From Wolbachia endosymbiont of Litomosoides brasiliensis (GTDB lineage: Bacteria; Pseudomonadota; Alphaproteobacteria; Rickettsiales; Anaplasmataceae): a DNA stretch of 53,405 bases. Shown here in pieces: positions 10,278-19,450 of the stretch. The stretch is taken from the NCBI RefSeq assembly GCF_013366805.1, contig NZ_WQMO01000006.1, positions 1-53,405 on the forward strand, in the 5' to 3' direction. Made by a program: the position numbers and the translations under genes. Under the pieces are notes generated by a model that did no database searches, was not told the DNA's origin, and worked only from the letters and a program-made list of their open reading frames with translations. Within the stretch, counting starts at the first letter, position 1. Every line of letters starts with the position of its first letter.

Positions 10278-11006
10278 TTATACTAAATTCTCCATCTTGT
10301 ATTGAGGGTCAGATGCAATACCATATACTCTATTTGGTGGGGCAATTTTGTTCCCTATGCCAAAAATAATACCTTCGATTATTGCTGTAAGCACTTTTTC
10401 AAGGTTGCAATCTGCCCCAGGAACACGGTGTTCTAGACGGCACTTGCTACCGAGACAGGGAATTCTTATTGCAGCAGTTCTATTGTTCACGCCCCAACTA
10501 ATTGTAGTTGGCGTGTGAATATCCGGATATTGAAACCTTAAATATGAATCATCGCTTGGAGCGAAAAATAGCATGTGTTCTTTCATCATAGCGCATAACC
10601 CACCAATACCATGAATCAAATAATCACTGTACTTTTGTTCATTGCAGTTAAATAAATTACTGTTGGTTGAATCTACCAAATTAACATGCACATTTAATGC
10701 ACTGCCTGCTCTATCCAAATAGGGCTTTGCTTTAAAAGAAACATTCCCGCCAAGTTTTTGTGCTGTTTCAGTAAGTAATTCTTTTGCTAACTCAAAATGC
10801 TTAATTAAGTTGTTGAAATCATTATAACAACCACTTTTTATCTCATATTGATGTATAGAACTCTCTTTCTCGCAGGAAAGCCCAAGTAAAGCTATTTTGC
10901 TTTTAATACTATTAAGAAATAAATGCTCTCTCTCTATTCCTTCAATATAGAATTCTAATTCAATGCCAAATTCAGCGCAACAATTCAAGTTACTTAATAT
11001 AATCAT
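10278..11006 (-). CDS. Short glutamine-synthetase-like protein
   Basis: The 242-residue protein resembles only the catalytic core of glutamine synthetase: the ELEFYIEG metal-ligand block near the N-terminus, KPYLDRAGSALNVHVNL (equivalent to the KP..GSG.H.H block), SWGVNNRTAAIRIP and CRLEHRVPGADCN. Full-length enzymes have about 440-470 residues. The N-terminal beta-grasp domain and about the last 60-80 residues are absent. The reading frame itself is intact. It could be a shortened paralogue kept with a changed function, or a decaying glnA. An IS copy ends about 115 bases beyond its 3' end. Whether it makes glutamine is doubtful. Confidence 0.75.
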   Translation of the reverse strand: MIILSNLNCCAEFGIELEFYIEGIEREHLFLNSIKSKIALLGLSCEKESSIHQYEIKSGCYNDFNNLIKHFELAKELLTETAQKLGGNVSFKAKPYLDRAGSALNVHVNLVDSTNSNLFNCNEQKYSDYLIHGIGGLCAMMKEHMLFFAPSDDSYLRFQYPDIHTPTTISWGVNNRTAAIRIPCLGSKCRLEHRVPGADCNLEKVLTAIIEGIIFGIGNKIAPPNRVYGIASDPQYKMENLV

Positions 11007-11315
11007 AAATTTGTTTCAGTAAATTCACATTGGGTTAGTCATATTTATACAAGTGCTTTACTTTTTTACCAACAGATTTAATGTCTTTTTTACGCATAAT
11101 ATATTATTACTTTTTTAGTATAGCGCTAATCCTTGACATAAGTAACGCTTTATTTGTTGAAATAAAAATGATCAATTTTAGTGCTTTTATACCCTTTACA
11201 ACTCATTAAAAATCACCATAATTTTTAGTGTGTATTAAGTAGTACTAGCTTTTTGCAGCAAGCTGTTGATTATCTTATTACTTTTCTAATTATTGCTTTT
11301 GTCTTGGTATAGTGT
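11007..11315. other. AT-rich divergent intergenic region upstream of dnaA
   Basis: This region separates the divergent glutamine-synthetase-like gene and dnaA. It contains several T-rich runs and a possible -10 element TATAGT at 11308-11313. I see no cluster of DnaA boxes (TTATCCACA-like) and no gene, so it is not supported as an origin of replication. Confidence 0.5.
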
Positions 11316-12698
11316 ATGAGCTTAATTAAGCCTAAGGTTTCTGCTATGTTTTTCGATCAAATTGTTACAGCAACAGATCATAATATTGCTTGGGAAAAAA
11401 TCCAAAATCTCCTTTATAACTTTTATGGGGAAGCAACGTATAACAGCTGGTTAAGTTCACTTAAATTTGTTAGTAGTAGCAATGGGGAAGTTTTGTTATC
11501 TGCACCAACAAGATTCATAAAAGAGTGGATTACAGTTCACTACATGGAAAAAATATTATTATTATGGCAGAATGAAGATAAAAGTGTATGTTCTATTGAT
11601 ATTCAAGTAACCGAAGAAAAGAATTCAAGCTCTGGCATCATATTAAAAAGCAAAGAGGAAAGTGTTAATAATCTTGGTTCGCCACTGGATCCGAGATTTA
11701 CTTTTGATAACTTCGTAGTGGGAAAGCCAAATGAATTAGCATTTACAGCTGCAAGGCGTGTGGCAGAGTCCATAGATCCGATACCAGGTAGCAATCCTCT
11801 GTTTCTATATGGTGGAGTGGGGCTCGGTAAAACACACCTAATGCATGCTATAGCTTGGCACATAGTTAATTCTCCATCAGCAAAAAGAAAGGTGGTATAT
11901 TTATCAGCAGAGAAATTTATGTATCAGTATATTACAGCACTACGAAGCAAAGACATTATGTTATTTAAAGAACAGTTTAGATCGGTGGATGTACTGATGG
12001 TAGATGATGTACAATTTATTAGTGGTAAAGATAGCACACAAGAAGAATTCTTTCATACTTTTAATGCATTGATAGATCAAAACAAACAATTGGTTATATC
12101 AGCTGATAGGTCTCCTAGTGATCTTGATGGAGTAGAAGAAAGAATAAAATCACGGCTAGGTTGGGGGTTAGTGGCAGACATTAATGAAACAACTTTCGAG
12201 TTAAGACTTGGTATACTGCAAGCCAAAGTGGAGCAAATGAATATGTATGTTCCACAAGATGTTCTGGAGTTTTTAGCGAGGAATATAAGGTCTAACATAA
12301 GAGAATTAGAAGGAGCATTAAATAAGGTTGCCCATACTTCACTGATTGGAAGGAGTATGACAGTAGAGTCAGCTAGTGAAACTCTAATGGACCTTCTTAG
12401 ATCAAATCATAGGTCAATTACAATAGCAGAAATACAAAAAAAAATAGCTGAGTTTTTTAATATAAAGGTTACAGACATGCATTCCAATAGAAGACTCCGT
12501 GGTCTTGTAAGACCAAGGCAGATAGCTATGTATTTTGCTAAGAAATTTACACACAAAAGCCTGCCTGACATTGGAAGAAGCTTTGGTGGTAGAGATCACG
12601 CTACTGTTATACATGCAGTGAAACAAATAGAAAACTTTATAAAAACCGACTCGGAATTTGCTGATGAAATCAATCAGTTAAGAAAAATGTTTAAGTAG
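11316..12698 (+). CDS. dnaA: Chromosomal replication initiator protein DnaA
   Basis: The 460-residue AAA+ protein binds DnaA boxes at oriC and opens the origin. Domain I is at about 22-100, then a short linker. The AAA+ domain has Walker [10 protein letters not shown] (166-174), Walker [10 protein letters not shown] (227-235) and ISADRSP (261-267). Domain IV DNA-binding has the DnaA signature [10 protein letters not shown] (424-433). The length is normal. An alternative start at 11346 ([11 protein letters not shown]) has TAAGG about nine bases upstream, whereas 11316 has no ribosome binding site and sits three bases after a TATAGT box. The true start could therefore be either. A small inverted repeat overlaps its stop codon. 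Confidence 0.97.
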   Translation: MSLIKPKVSAMFFDQIVTATDHNIAWEKIQNLLYNFYGEATYNSWLSSLKFVSSSNGEVLLSAPTRFIKEWITVHYMEKILLLWQNEDKSVCSIDIQVTEEKNSSSGIILKSKEESVNNLGSPLDPRFTFDNFVVGKPNELAFTAARRVAESIDPIPGSNPLFLYGGVGLGKTHLMHAIAWHIVNSPSAKRKVVYLSAEKFMYQYITALRSKDIMLFKEQFRSVDVLMVDDVQFISGKDSTQEEFFHTFNALIDQNKQLVISADRSPSDLDGVEERIKSRLGWGLVADINETTFELRLGILQAKVEQMNMYVPQDVLEFLARNIRSNIRELEGALNKVAHTSLIGRSMTVESASETLMDLLRSNHRSITIAEIQKKIAEFFNIKVTDMHSNRRLRGLVRPRQIAMYFAKKFTHKSLPDIGRSFGGRDHATVIHAVKQIENFIKTDSEFADEINQLRKMFK

Positions 12699-12708
12699 AG
12701 TACTTAAA
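12690..12708. terminator. Possible bidirectional terminator between convergent genes
   Basis: TTTAAGTA, a three-base loop gag and TACTTAAA form a perfect eight-pair hairpin that spans the dnaA stop codon. The minus-strand phosphoesterase gene ends at 12718. The stem is AT-rich and no long T run follows, so termination strength is uncertain. Confidence 0.35.
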
Positions 12709-12717
12709 GTTGTAACT

Positions 12718-13971
12718 TCAATCTATCTCAAGCTTGAAGTCTTTCGTTAGCTTTGCAGAATATATTTCCTCGTTATTTTGATCATAGAAAGTAAATTCAT
12801 GATCGTCTAAGTTTAATATTGAAAAACCGAAGCCAAAAAAGTTTTTAACTTCATGTGCTAAGTAGTTTTTGCCATTTGAGTAACTAAACTCTATGTTTTG
12901 GTAAACAGGCTCTTGATCTTGAGCGTGTAATAATGCACCACCATTTCCAACTATAATCTGGTCTGGCACATTATTCATTAATAAAATCTGAGCTATATGA
13001 ATGTGTCCAGAAACTATGGTAGTAACATTGTTTGGAAATTTATCCCCAAAAGCTTCAATCTGTGTAAGATTGCCATGGCTTTTTAGTATCAGAAATTCCT
13101 TTTTTGGAGATCTCCAAAGCGGTCTGTGAGTTAAAAACCACGTGGGCTTGCCAGAACTATCTTGTGTTAACTTATCAAACCGTTTCTCAAAAGAATCAAT
13201 TGTACTTTGAGTTATAAAAATATCCTCACCAGACGAAGAATCAAAGACAAAAAACTTCATCGGTCCAATATCTAAAAACCAGCCAGGAACAAAGTTTTCA
13301 CATTTTTCAGGTGAAAAAGGATGTGAGTCTAGGTACCTAAACCATCCTTCATAAGCTCTATTGCAATTTTCATGATTTCCTCTAATAAAAAGGAAGGCGG
13401 ATTGTAATAAAATATCTTTTGCAGGCTCAAACCAATCAGCGTACCAAGCTTCTTTATTGTATCCATAAATATCACCACACTTTTGTGTATTTCTACATTT
13501 CGTTTTTCTATAGTGATAATCGCCAACATGGATAATTAAGTCTGGTTCATGAAGAGCAATAGAATCTAAATTTTTTTTTAAGGGCCAGCTATCTACTGAA
13601 TTACATTCCTGTTGAAATAATGCATTTATTCTACAGCCTGTATCACCAATAAAAGCGATTCTGCTAATCTTTTCTGGTAATATAGGAACCTGTATACCAT
13701 CAATACTGATGTTTTGAGCACCCATTTCTACTGTTAGTTCACAAATTATTTCAATATGATCGTCATTGTTAATTGAGCTGCGGTTTAACATCTCTACTTC
13801 TTTGCCATCAACATAAGCAACAGGGCAGGTATCATTGTCTATAATTACACGTATGCTTAATTCATTATCTGGAATAACCTGAGACCACGTGTATAATATT
13901 TGTGCTTGGATAGAATGAAAATTGGTTACAAAAGATAAGGCTAAAAGAATAAGGATGTTAGCTATATTCAT
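12718..13971 (-). CDS. Secreted metallophosphoesterase (purple-acid-phosphatase-like)
   Basis: The 417-residue protein starts with a hydrophobic signal peptide (about 1-23, cut near SIQA|Q), so it is probably exported by Sec to the periplasm or beyond. The calcineurin-like phosphoesterase metal ligands are visible: GDTG (109-112), GDYHY (150-154), GNHENC (198-203), THRP (281-284) and SGHIH (321-325). The order and spacing match two-metal phosphatases. The GDYHY and GNHENC forms resemble acid phosphatases of the purple type. An N-terminal beta-rich region of about 100 residues precedes the catalytic domain. The substrate is unknown; phosphate scavenging or modification of host phospho-compounds are possibilities. 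It converges with dnaA. Confidence 0.85.
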   Translation of the reverse strand: MNIANILILLALSFVTNFHSIQAQILYTWSQVIPDNELSIRVIIDNDTCPVAYVDGKEVEMLNRSSINNDDHIEIICELTVEMGAQNISIDGIQVPILPEKISRIAFIGDTGCRINALFQQECNSVDSWPLKKNLDSIALHEPDLIIHVGDYHYRKTKCRNTQKCGDIYGYNKEAWYADWFEPAKDILLQSAFLFIRGNHENCNRAYEGWFRYLDSHPFSPEKCENFVPGWFLDIGPMKFFVFDSSSGEDIFITQSTIDSFEKRFDKLTQDSSGKPTWFLTHRPLWRSPKKEFLILKSHGNLTQIEAFGDKFPNNVTTIVSGHIHIAQILLMNNVPDQIIVGNGGALLHAQDQEPVYQNIEFSYSNGKNYLAHEVKNFFGFGFSILNLDDHEFTFYDQNNEEIYSAKLTKDFKLEID

Positions 13972-14089
13972 TTGTATAGAAACTTAAGTTAAAAATTAGT
14001 AGTAGAATTGTCTCAAATAATTGAAATTTATGCTCATAAAGCTCATAACTGAATTATACAGGCAGTTCTTAAATTATTCTAGCATCAGA

Positions 14090-14118
14090 TTGACACTTTA
14101 GATGAAAAATTCTAAAAT
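14090..14118 (+). promoter_or_regulatory. Sigma-70-type promoter upstream of tRNA-Leu
   Basis: A perfect -35 box TTGACA (14090-14095), a 17-base spacer and a -10 box TAAAAT (14113-14118). Transcription would begin near 14125, about 36 bases before the tRNA. It is one of the best promoter matches in the window and could also drive ribA, which starts 30 bases after the tRNA. Confidence 0.6.
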
Positions 14119-14160
14119 GTTTAAGTAATTTAAAGTAGTTATATAAAAACTAGAATAAGT

Positions 14161-14248
14161 GCGGCCGTGGTGGAATTGGTAGACACACAGCATTGAGGTT
14201 GCTGTGGCCCATAAGGCCTTGGAAGTTCAAGTCTTCTCGGCCGCACCA
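14161..14248 (+). tRNA. tRNA-Leu (anticodon GAG)
   Basis: The acceptor arms GCGGCCG and CGGCCGC pair perfectly, followed by discriminator A and an encoded CCA at the end. The anticodon stem CAGCA/TGCTG encloses the loop TTGAGGT, giving anticodon GAG, which reads the CUC/CUU leucine codons. A long variable arm with GGCC...GGCC pairing identifies a class II tRNA, as expected for leucine. The T arm contains GTTCAAG. ribA follows after 30 bases. Confidence 0.95.
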
Positions 14249-14278
14249 TATTTTTTGTCGTTGTTTAATGTAGGTGAA

Positions 14279-15361
14279 ATGTCTATAGGGAATCGAGATA
14301 AAAATAAAGTAGAGAGGGCTATCAGCGAGATTAGGCGTGGCATGCCAGTTATATTGTATGATAAAAGTAATTATCTATTGGTTGCTGCTGCTGAAACTTT
14401 AGAGAGAGACTTATTTAATCAGTACAAGCTTATCTCAGGCAAGGTATATGTTACTCTGCCTTCAAGTAAGGTAACGTGTATGTCTCAAAATGCAGAGCAT
14501 GACAACAAACGCTTACTGATAAACAATTTTAATGAACTATTTCAGTTGATAAATTGTTCAAAAGAAGATCATACAAAGGAATTGGAGTATTCAAGAGCAA
14601 TAGATGGATGCGCTATTGCTTTGCTAAAATCTTCAGAATTGTTGCCATACGCATTAGTGATTGACATGGACTTCAAATATAAAAATGAAATGCAAGGTTG
14701 GTGTGAGGAAAATGATGTCATTGCACTAGACATGCTATTTATAAATAACTTTCAACAAAGTCAGGATGTATATGAAGTATGCAGAACATCATTGTTTTTA
14801 AAACAGACTCAAAGAGTAAATATCATATCTTATAGAACCTATAATGGCAGAAAGGAACATTATGCAATTGTTATTAACAATCCAGGTAAAAATAGTGAAC
14901 CGTTAGTAAGAATTCATTCTTCATGCTATACGGGCGACTTATTAGATAGCTTGTCATGCGATTGCAGAAGCCAGTTACATCAAGCAATTCAAATAATGAC
15001 TGACTCTGGAGGTGGCATTATACTATACCTGATGCAAGATGGTAGAGGCATTGGGTTAACTAACAAGTTAAGGGCATACGATATGCAAAGGAAATATAAC
15101 CTCGATACTGTGGACGCAAATAGAATATTGGGTTTTGAAGATGATGAGAGAAGTTTTGTTGTTGCAGCTGAAATGCTTAAGAAATTGGGCATCAAAAAAA
15201 TCCAGCTACTTACAAATAACGGCAAAAAGCTATCGGAGTTGAAAGACAATGGTATAGAGGTTACAAGGCGTCTACCACTTATTATAGAGCGTAACAGATA
15301 TAATAATTCATATATGGAAACAAAATTTAGCAGGCTAGGTCATGAGTTAAGGGTTCTTTAG
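14279..15361 (+). CDS. ribA: GTP cyclohydrolase II (with degenerate DHBP-synthase-like N-terminus)
   Basis: The 360-residue enzyme opens the imidazole ring of GTP, the first step of riboflavin synthesis. The C-terminal GTP cyclohydrolase II domain (about 175-360) carries the zinc cysteines in SSCYTGD and SLSCDC (Cys216, Cys227, Cys229), DGRGIGLTNK (254-263) and LLTNNGKK (310-317). The N-terminal half aligns in length with a DHBP synthase (RibB) domain, but I do not see that domain's catalytic acidic motif, so it is probably inactive, as in other alphaproteobacterial RibA proteins. The frame is open back to a GTG at 14204, but that lies inside the tRNA; the ATG at 14279 is the sensible start. 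virB8 follows after 73 bases. Published work on Wolbachia of Brugia links ribA and the virB genes to common regulators. Confidence 0.94.
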   Translation: MSIGNRDKNKVERAISEIRRGMPVILYDKSNYLLVAAAETLERDLFNQYKLISGKVYVTLPSSKVTCMSQNAEHDNKRLLINNFNELFQLINCSKEDHTKELEYSRAIDGCAIALLKSSELLPYALVIDMDFKYKNEMQGWCEENDVIALDMLFINNFQQSQDVYEVCRTSLFLKQTQRVNIISYRTYNGRKEHYAIVINNPGKNSEPLVRIHSSCYTGDLLDSLSCDCRSQLHQAIQIMTDSGGGIILYLMQDGRGIGLTNKLRAYDMQRKYNLDTVDANRILGFEDDERSFVVAAEMLKKLGIKKIQLLTNNGKKLSELKDNGIEVTRRLPLIIERNRYNNSYMETKFSRLGHELRVL

Positions 15362-15434
15362 CTTTTTTGTTGTAACTGCTTTAGTTAATTGACTATGTTT
15401 GTTAATGTAGGTTAGGGTTTTTAAGGATATTAAG

Positions 15435-16118
15435 ATGCTGAAATTTTTTAAACGCGGAAAAAGTAGTGGGTCATTAGATAAGGATATAGATTGGAATTCA
15501 AGTCGCTACAGCACAGTTATTGTTCAGAGAAATATTTTGCTTCTATTTACACTAGTATTATTAGTAGCAATTTTTGTAGGCATATTAGCTATATTTAAGA
15601 TTAGTACCAGCAGCACTATTGAACCATTCGTTATAGAAATTGAAAAAAAATCAGGAATAGTGCAATTAGTTAACCCTGTTACAGTAAAACAATATTCTGC
15701 GGATGAGGTGCTAAACAATCATTTTATTGCAGAATACATAAAAGCAAGAGAAGTTTTTGATCCATATAGCTACAATTATAACTATTATACAAAAGTTAGA
15801 TTATTTTCCTCACCTAATGTATATAATGAATTTAAAAATTATATAGGATCACAAAATATAGATGACCTTTTTAATTTATATTCAGGATTTGTCAAAAATG
15901 ATTTTAAGATTCGCTCGACTCAGAAATTGGATGATGATACTTTTCAGGTAAGGTTTACTGTGGAATTTACACAAAAAGGTGGAAGTTCTATAAGAAAAAA
16001 CAAGATAGTTATCATGTCGTACAGATATGCACCACTTGAAATGAATGATCAGCAAAGATATGTTAACCCGTTAGGGTTTCAAGTTACTTCTTATAGAGTA
16101 GATGATGAATATGTATAG
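15435..16118 (+). CDS. virB8: Type IV secretion inner-membrane protein VirB8
   Basis: The 227-residue bitopic inner-membrane protein helps nucleate the type IV secretion channel. It has a short cytoplasmic N-terminus, one transmembrane segment (about 33-54, LLLFTLVLLVAIFVG) and a periplasmic NTF2-like domain including YVNPLGFQVTSYRVDDE at the end, typical of VirB8. AAGGAT lies about eight bases before the ATG. It is the first virB gene of the cluster and overlaps virB9 by 17 bases, implying translational coupling. Rickettsiales usually carry more than one virB8 copy; any others are outside the window. Confidence 0.95.
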   Translation: MLKFFKRGKSSGSLDKDIDWNSSRYSTVIVQRNILLLFTLVLLVAIFVGILAIFKISTSSTIEPFVIEIEKKSGIVQLVNPVTVKQYSADEVLNNHFIAEYIKAREVFDPYSYNYNYYTKVRLFSSPNVYNEFKNYIGSQNIDDLFNLYSGFVKNDFKIRSTQKLDDDTFQVRFTVEFTQKGGSSIRKNKIVIMSYRYAPLEMNDQQRYVNPLGFQVTSYRVDDEYV

Positions 16119-16911
16119 AATATTATTAGTTTTAGCTTTAGTGATAAGTAGCAACTTGAATGCATTAATCAATTGCAGTAAGCCTGTTTCCATAGACAGT
16201 AGAATAAAAACTTTTGTGTACAGCCCTAACGAAGTGTTCACGGTTGTTTTTAGTCAAGGTTACTATTCTTATATTGAGTTTGCAGAAGGAGAGAAAGTTA
16301 AAAATATTGCTGTTGGCGACGCATCAAGTTGGAAAATTAGCCCTTATGACAACAAGTTGCTTATTATGCCATTTGAAGCTAGTAGCCGCACTAATATGAT
16401 TATTACGACAACTAAAAAGAGGGATTATATTTTTGATTTAATCTCAAGGCCAAATTATGATAAATACCCAGATACTGATGCTGAGGAAGTAAGTCATGAT
16501 TGTTCTGCTGAAAAAGATATATCTTACGTAGTACGTTTTTATTACCCTCAAGAGGAGGATGAATTTGATATTGATTTGGATGAAATATCATCACCTACTC
16601 AAATGCAATATGTTGTAGATAATCCAGAAAAGATAATACAGGAAAATGATACGAAGTACAATTATACGTATATTGACGGAGATGGCAATGCGGACATGAT
16701 GCCGATCAAATTATTTGATGATGGCTATTTAACCTATTTTAAATTTAGAGATAGTAATAAGATACCTCAGATTTTTGTAGAAGAGGGTAAAACTAGACTG
16801 CCTTGTAGACGGTTATTGTTTGATGGTTATGTTATAATAAAAGGGGTGCATAAGAAGTTGTTCATGCGTTATGAGAACGATGAAGTTGAAATCATGAACA
16901 GGTCACTTTAG
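16102..16911 (+). CDS. virB9: Type IV secretion outer-ring protein VirB9
   Basis: The 269-residue protein has a signal peptide (about 1-21, hydrophobic LLVLALVIS), so it is exported to the periplasm, where VirB9 joins VirB7 and VirB10 in the outer-membrane core complex. The family pattern is visible in FTVVFSQGYYSYIEFAEGE, an N-terminal beta-rich half, a linker, and a C-terminal domain with TYIDGDGNADMMPIKLFDDG and TYFKFRD. The length is normal. The start at 16102 overlaps virB8; ATGs at 16105 and 16111 in the same frame are equally possible. virB10 follows 16 bases later. Confidence 0.95.
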   Translation: MMNMYRILLVLALVISSNLNALINCSKPVSIDSRIKTFVYSPNEVFTVVFSQGYYSYIEFAEGEKVKNIAVGDASSWKISPYDNKLLIMPFEASSRTNMIITTTKKRDYIFDLISRPNYDKYPDTDAEEVSHDCSAEKDISYVVRFYYPQEEDEFDIDLDEISSPTQMQYVVDNPEKIIQENDTKYNYTYIDGDGNADMMPIKLFDDGYLTYFKFRDSNKIPQIFVEEGKTRLPCRRLLFDGYVIIKGVHKKLFMRYENDEVEIMNRSL

Positions 16912-16927
16912 TTGTGGTACATATAAT

Positions 16928-18427
16928 ATGAATAAAGAAGGGCGTAATAGTTCGGAAGATGAATCAGAAATAGAGAGCAAGGTGGTAACAGTTGGCTCTA
17001 ATCAAGGTCATAGAGCATTAATGGTTATTATTTTAGTGATTCTAGTTGGCGGAGTATATTATCTCTATTTTAGGCCTTCTTCCAACAAAGAGAATGTAGA
17101 GATCATTAAAAAAGAAGAAACAAAGCAAAATGTTCAAGGGTTGAAGGAAAAGTTGGAACAAGTTCCAGAGAATATAACAGTTCCTGAAAGAGCAATCACT
17201 GATTCCTTGCCACCTTTGCCTCCTCTTACTGTGCCACAAGTTATACCAGAAGTGAAACAAACTAAAAAAGGAAAAGTAGTAAAAAAAGAAGAAGAAAAGC
17301 CAAAAGAAACTCCTGTATCCAGTATACCTGTCTTACCAAAGCAAAACTTTCCTTATAGCAATATTACTGGCAACTTACCTACCACGTTTCCTATAACAGG
17401 GAGCGGTGGTTATCCTAAAGATAGGCGTGGCGCACAAATGTTAGCAATTTCAGCTAGTAATAATAAAGAGGACAAGACTGCAGATGCTATTTTATCTGAC
17501 ACTTCAGTACAGCCGAGCATAGCTACCAGAGTGGGGAAACTCGGATTTATGATCACTCAAGGCAAGATTATTGATGCTGTTCTTGAAACTGCGATAGATT
17601 CTGATCTACAAGGAATGCTGCGTGCTGTAGTTAGTAGCAACGTTTATGCAGAAACTGGTGATACGGTTTTAATACCCAAAGGTTCAAGGTTAATAGGCAG
17701 TTATTCGTTTGATTCGAATGTTACAAAAGCCCGCATAAACATAAACTGGAATAGGATCATTCTTCCTCATGGAATAGATGTTGCTGTTTCGTCACCTGGT
17801 ACTGATGAGCTTGGCAGAGCAGGGATAGCTGGAATAGTTGATAACAAAATAGCAAGTGCATTATTCTCTTCAATATTGCTTGCAGGTGTCTCAATTAGTT
17901 CAGCTGTTATAGGGCAAAAGGCCTATAATCTTATCGATACGTTAACTGCCATAGATGCAATACAATCCATCACTGCAACTGAAATAGATACTTTCCCACT
18001 CAAAGGTACTATTATCAAGGGGCTACAGAACGATAGCATAGCTAAAAGTACAGTTGAGAACGCGGTAAGAGGAAAGTGGAAATTGGACCTTGGGGCTATT
18101 GGAAGAATTCGCAATGCTCAAAACGAGCAAGATTTGTTGAGAATATTGAGAAAGGAAATGGCAGAATCACTAGAAATTGGAGAAGACAAGGTAAACATAA
18201 GCCTAGAAGATGTAAACCAACTGTTAAGACCTATTCAGAGAAAAAACAAGTCTCTTTATAAAGAGACGGTTGGAAAATCAACCGATGATTTCTCTAAAGA
18301 TATGCGAGATATAGTCAACAGATCTACAGACAAAAACCTAACTGTTTACGTTGATCAAGGTACTGCATTGAAGGTATTTGTTAATCAAGATATAGTATTT
18401 CCTCCACAAGCAATATTAAATCAATGA
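16928..18427 (+). CDS. virB10: Type IV secretion core protein VirB10
   Basis: The 499-residue protein spans the envelope and senses ATP energy from VirB11 and VirD4. It has a cytoplasmic acidic N-terminus, one transmembrane segment (about 29-48, ALMVIILVILVGGVYYLYF), a proline- and lysine-rich periplasmic linker (about 85-155), then the conserved TrbI/VirB10 C-terminal domain with GFMITQGKIIDAVLETAID, SSNVYAETGDTVLIPKGSR and a YVDQGTALKVFVNQDI-like end. The segment around LFSSILLAGVSISSAV is a candidate for the antenna/pore region. Its stop is two bases before the virB11 start. Confidence 0.96.
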   Translation: MNKEGRNSSEDESEIESKVVTVGSNQGHRALMVIILVILVGGVYYLYFRPSSNKENVEIIKKEETKQNVQGLKEKLEQVPENITVPERAITDSLPPLPPLTVPQVIPEVKQTKKGKVVKKEEEKPKETPVSSIPVLPKQNFPYSNITGNLPTTFPITGSGGYPKDRRGAQMLAISASNNKEDKTADAILSDTSVQPSIATRVGKLGFMITQGKIIDAVLETAIDSDLQGMLRAVVSSNVYAETGDTVLIPKGSRLIGSYSFDSNVTKARININWNRIILPHGIDVAVSSPGTDELGRAGIAGIVDNKIASALFSSILLAGVSISSAVIGQKAYNLIDTLTAIDAIQSITATEIDTFPLKGTIIKGLQNDSIAKSTVENAVRGKWKLDLGAIGRIRNAQNEQDLLRILRKEMAESLEIGEDKVNISLEDVNQLLRPIQRKNKSLYKETVGKSTDDFSKDMRDIVNRSTDKNLTVYVDQGTALKVFVNQDIVFPPQAILNQ

Positions 18428-18428
18428 A

Positions 18429-19421
18429 ATGAACCATGCTGCACTTGACACGTATTTGGAGCCATTACAAGGCATATTTCAAGAGGAAGGCGTAAATGAA
18501 ATATCAATAAACAAGCCAAAGGAAGTCTGGATTGAAAATTGCGGTGAAACAAGGTGTGAAAAACTAGAAATATTCGATCTGAACCATCTAAAATCTCTTG
18601 GTAGACTAATTGCTCAAGCTACGGAACAAAAACTTAGTGAAGAAGCACCTTTGCTTTCAGCCACACTGCCGAATGGCTATCGTGTACAGATAGTATTTCC
18701 GCCAGCATGTGAGTCTGATAAAGTAGTCATGTCAATTCGTAAGCCCTCTGGTCTCCAATTAGCATTGGACGATTATGAAAAAATGGGAGCTTTTTCTGAA
18801 ACTGCTATAGAAGCAATCGATAGTCCAGTGAACCTTCACCTGGATTCACTGTTAAAGCAAAAGAAGATAAGAGAATTTTTGGAATACGCTGTAATAAACA
18901 AGAAAAACATTATAATTAGCGGTGGAACTTCTACCGGTAAAACCACTTTTACTAATGCTACTTTGCGCGCCATTCCGACTGAAGAAAGAATTATCACTGT
19001 TGAGGATGCAAGAGAGATTGTTTTGAATGATCATCCAAACAGAGTGCACCTTATTGCCTCAAAAGGAGGGCAAGGTAGGGCAAAAGTGATTACTCAAGAC
19101 TTGATAGAAGCGTGCTTACGTTTGAGGCCAGATAGAATAATAGTTGGTGAGCTCCGTGGAGCGGAAGCTTTTAGTTTTCTTAGAGCAATAAATACTGGTC
19201 ACCCTGGGTCAATATCAACCCTTCATGCAGATAGTCCAGCAATGGCTCTCGAGCAAATAAAATTGATGGTTATGCAAGCAAACCTTGGTATTCCTCCAAA
19301 TCAGATTATGCTCTATATTAGAAATGTGATTGATGTTGTTATCCAGCTAAAAAGAACTAGTGGGGGAAAAAGGAGTGTTTCTGAAATATTGTTTACTAGA
19401 TCTTTGAATGAAAATGCTTAA
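18429..19421 (+). CDS. virB11: Type IV secretion ATPase VirB11
   Basis: The 330-residue hexameric traffic ATPase of the cytoplasmic face powers substrate transfer and assembly. Motifs: Walker A GGTSTGKTT (165-173), Asp box ITVEDAREI (189-197), Walker B RIIVGELRG (236-244) and His box TGHPGSISTLHAD (256-268). All key residues are present. The gene starts one base after the virB10 stop, which supports coupled translation. The length is normal for VirB11 (about 330-345). Confidence 0.97.
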   Translation: MNHAALDTYLEPLQGIFQEEGVNEISINKPKEVWIENCGETRCEKLEIFDLNHLKSLGRLIAQATEQKLSEEAPLLSATLPNGYRVQIVFPPACESDKVVMSIRKPSGLQLALDDYEKMGAFSETAIEAIDSPVNLHLDSLLKQKKIREFLEYAVINKKNIIISGGTSTGKTTFTNATLRAIPTEERIITVEDAREIVLNDHPNRVHLIASKGGQGRAKVITQDLIEACLRLRPDRIIVGELRGAEAFSFLRAINTGHPGSISTLHADSPAMALEQIKLMVMQANLGIPPNQIMLYIRNVIDVVIQLKRTSGGKRSVSEILFTRSLNENA

Positions 19422-19450
19422 ATTTATATATAATTAAGAAAAAGTAATTT

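Noticed and set aside
9777-10286. A 169-codon plus-strand frame
   Set aside because: It is antisense to an IS630 transposase remnant and to the end of the glutamine-synthetase-like gene.
11007-11315. Origin of replication next to dnaA
   Set aside because: No cluster of DnaA boxes or AT-rich unwinding repeats is seen, and in Wolbachia the origin is not known to lie beside dnaA.
14204-14278. GTG start for ribA giving a 385-residue protein
   Set aside because: These codons lie within the tRNA-Leu gene and its 30-base downstream gap. The ATG at 14279 is the natural start.
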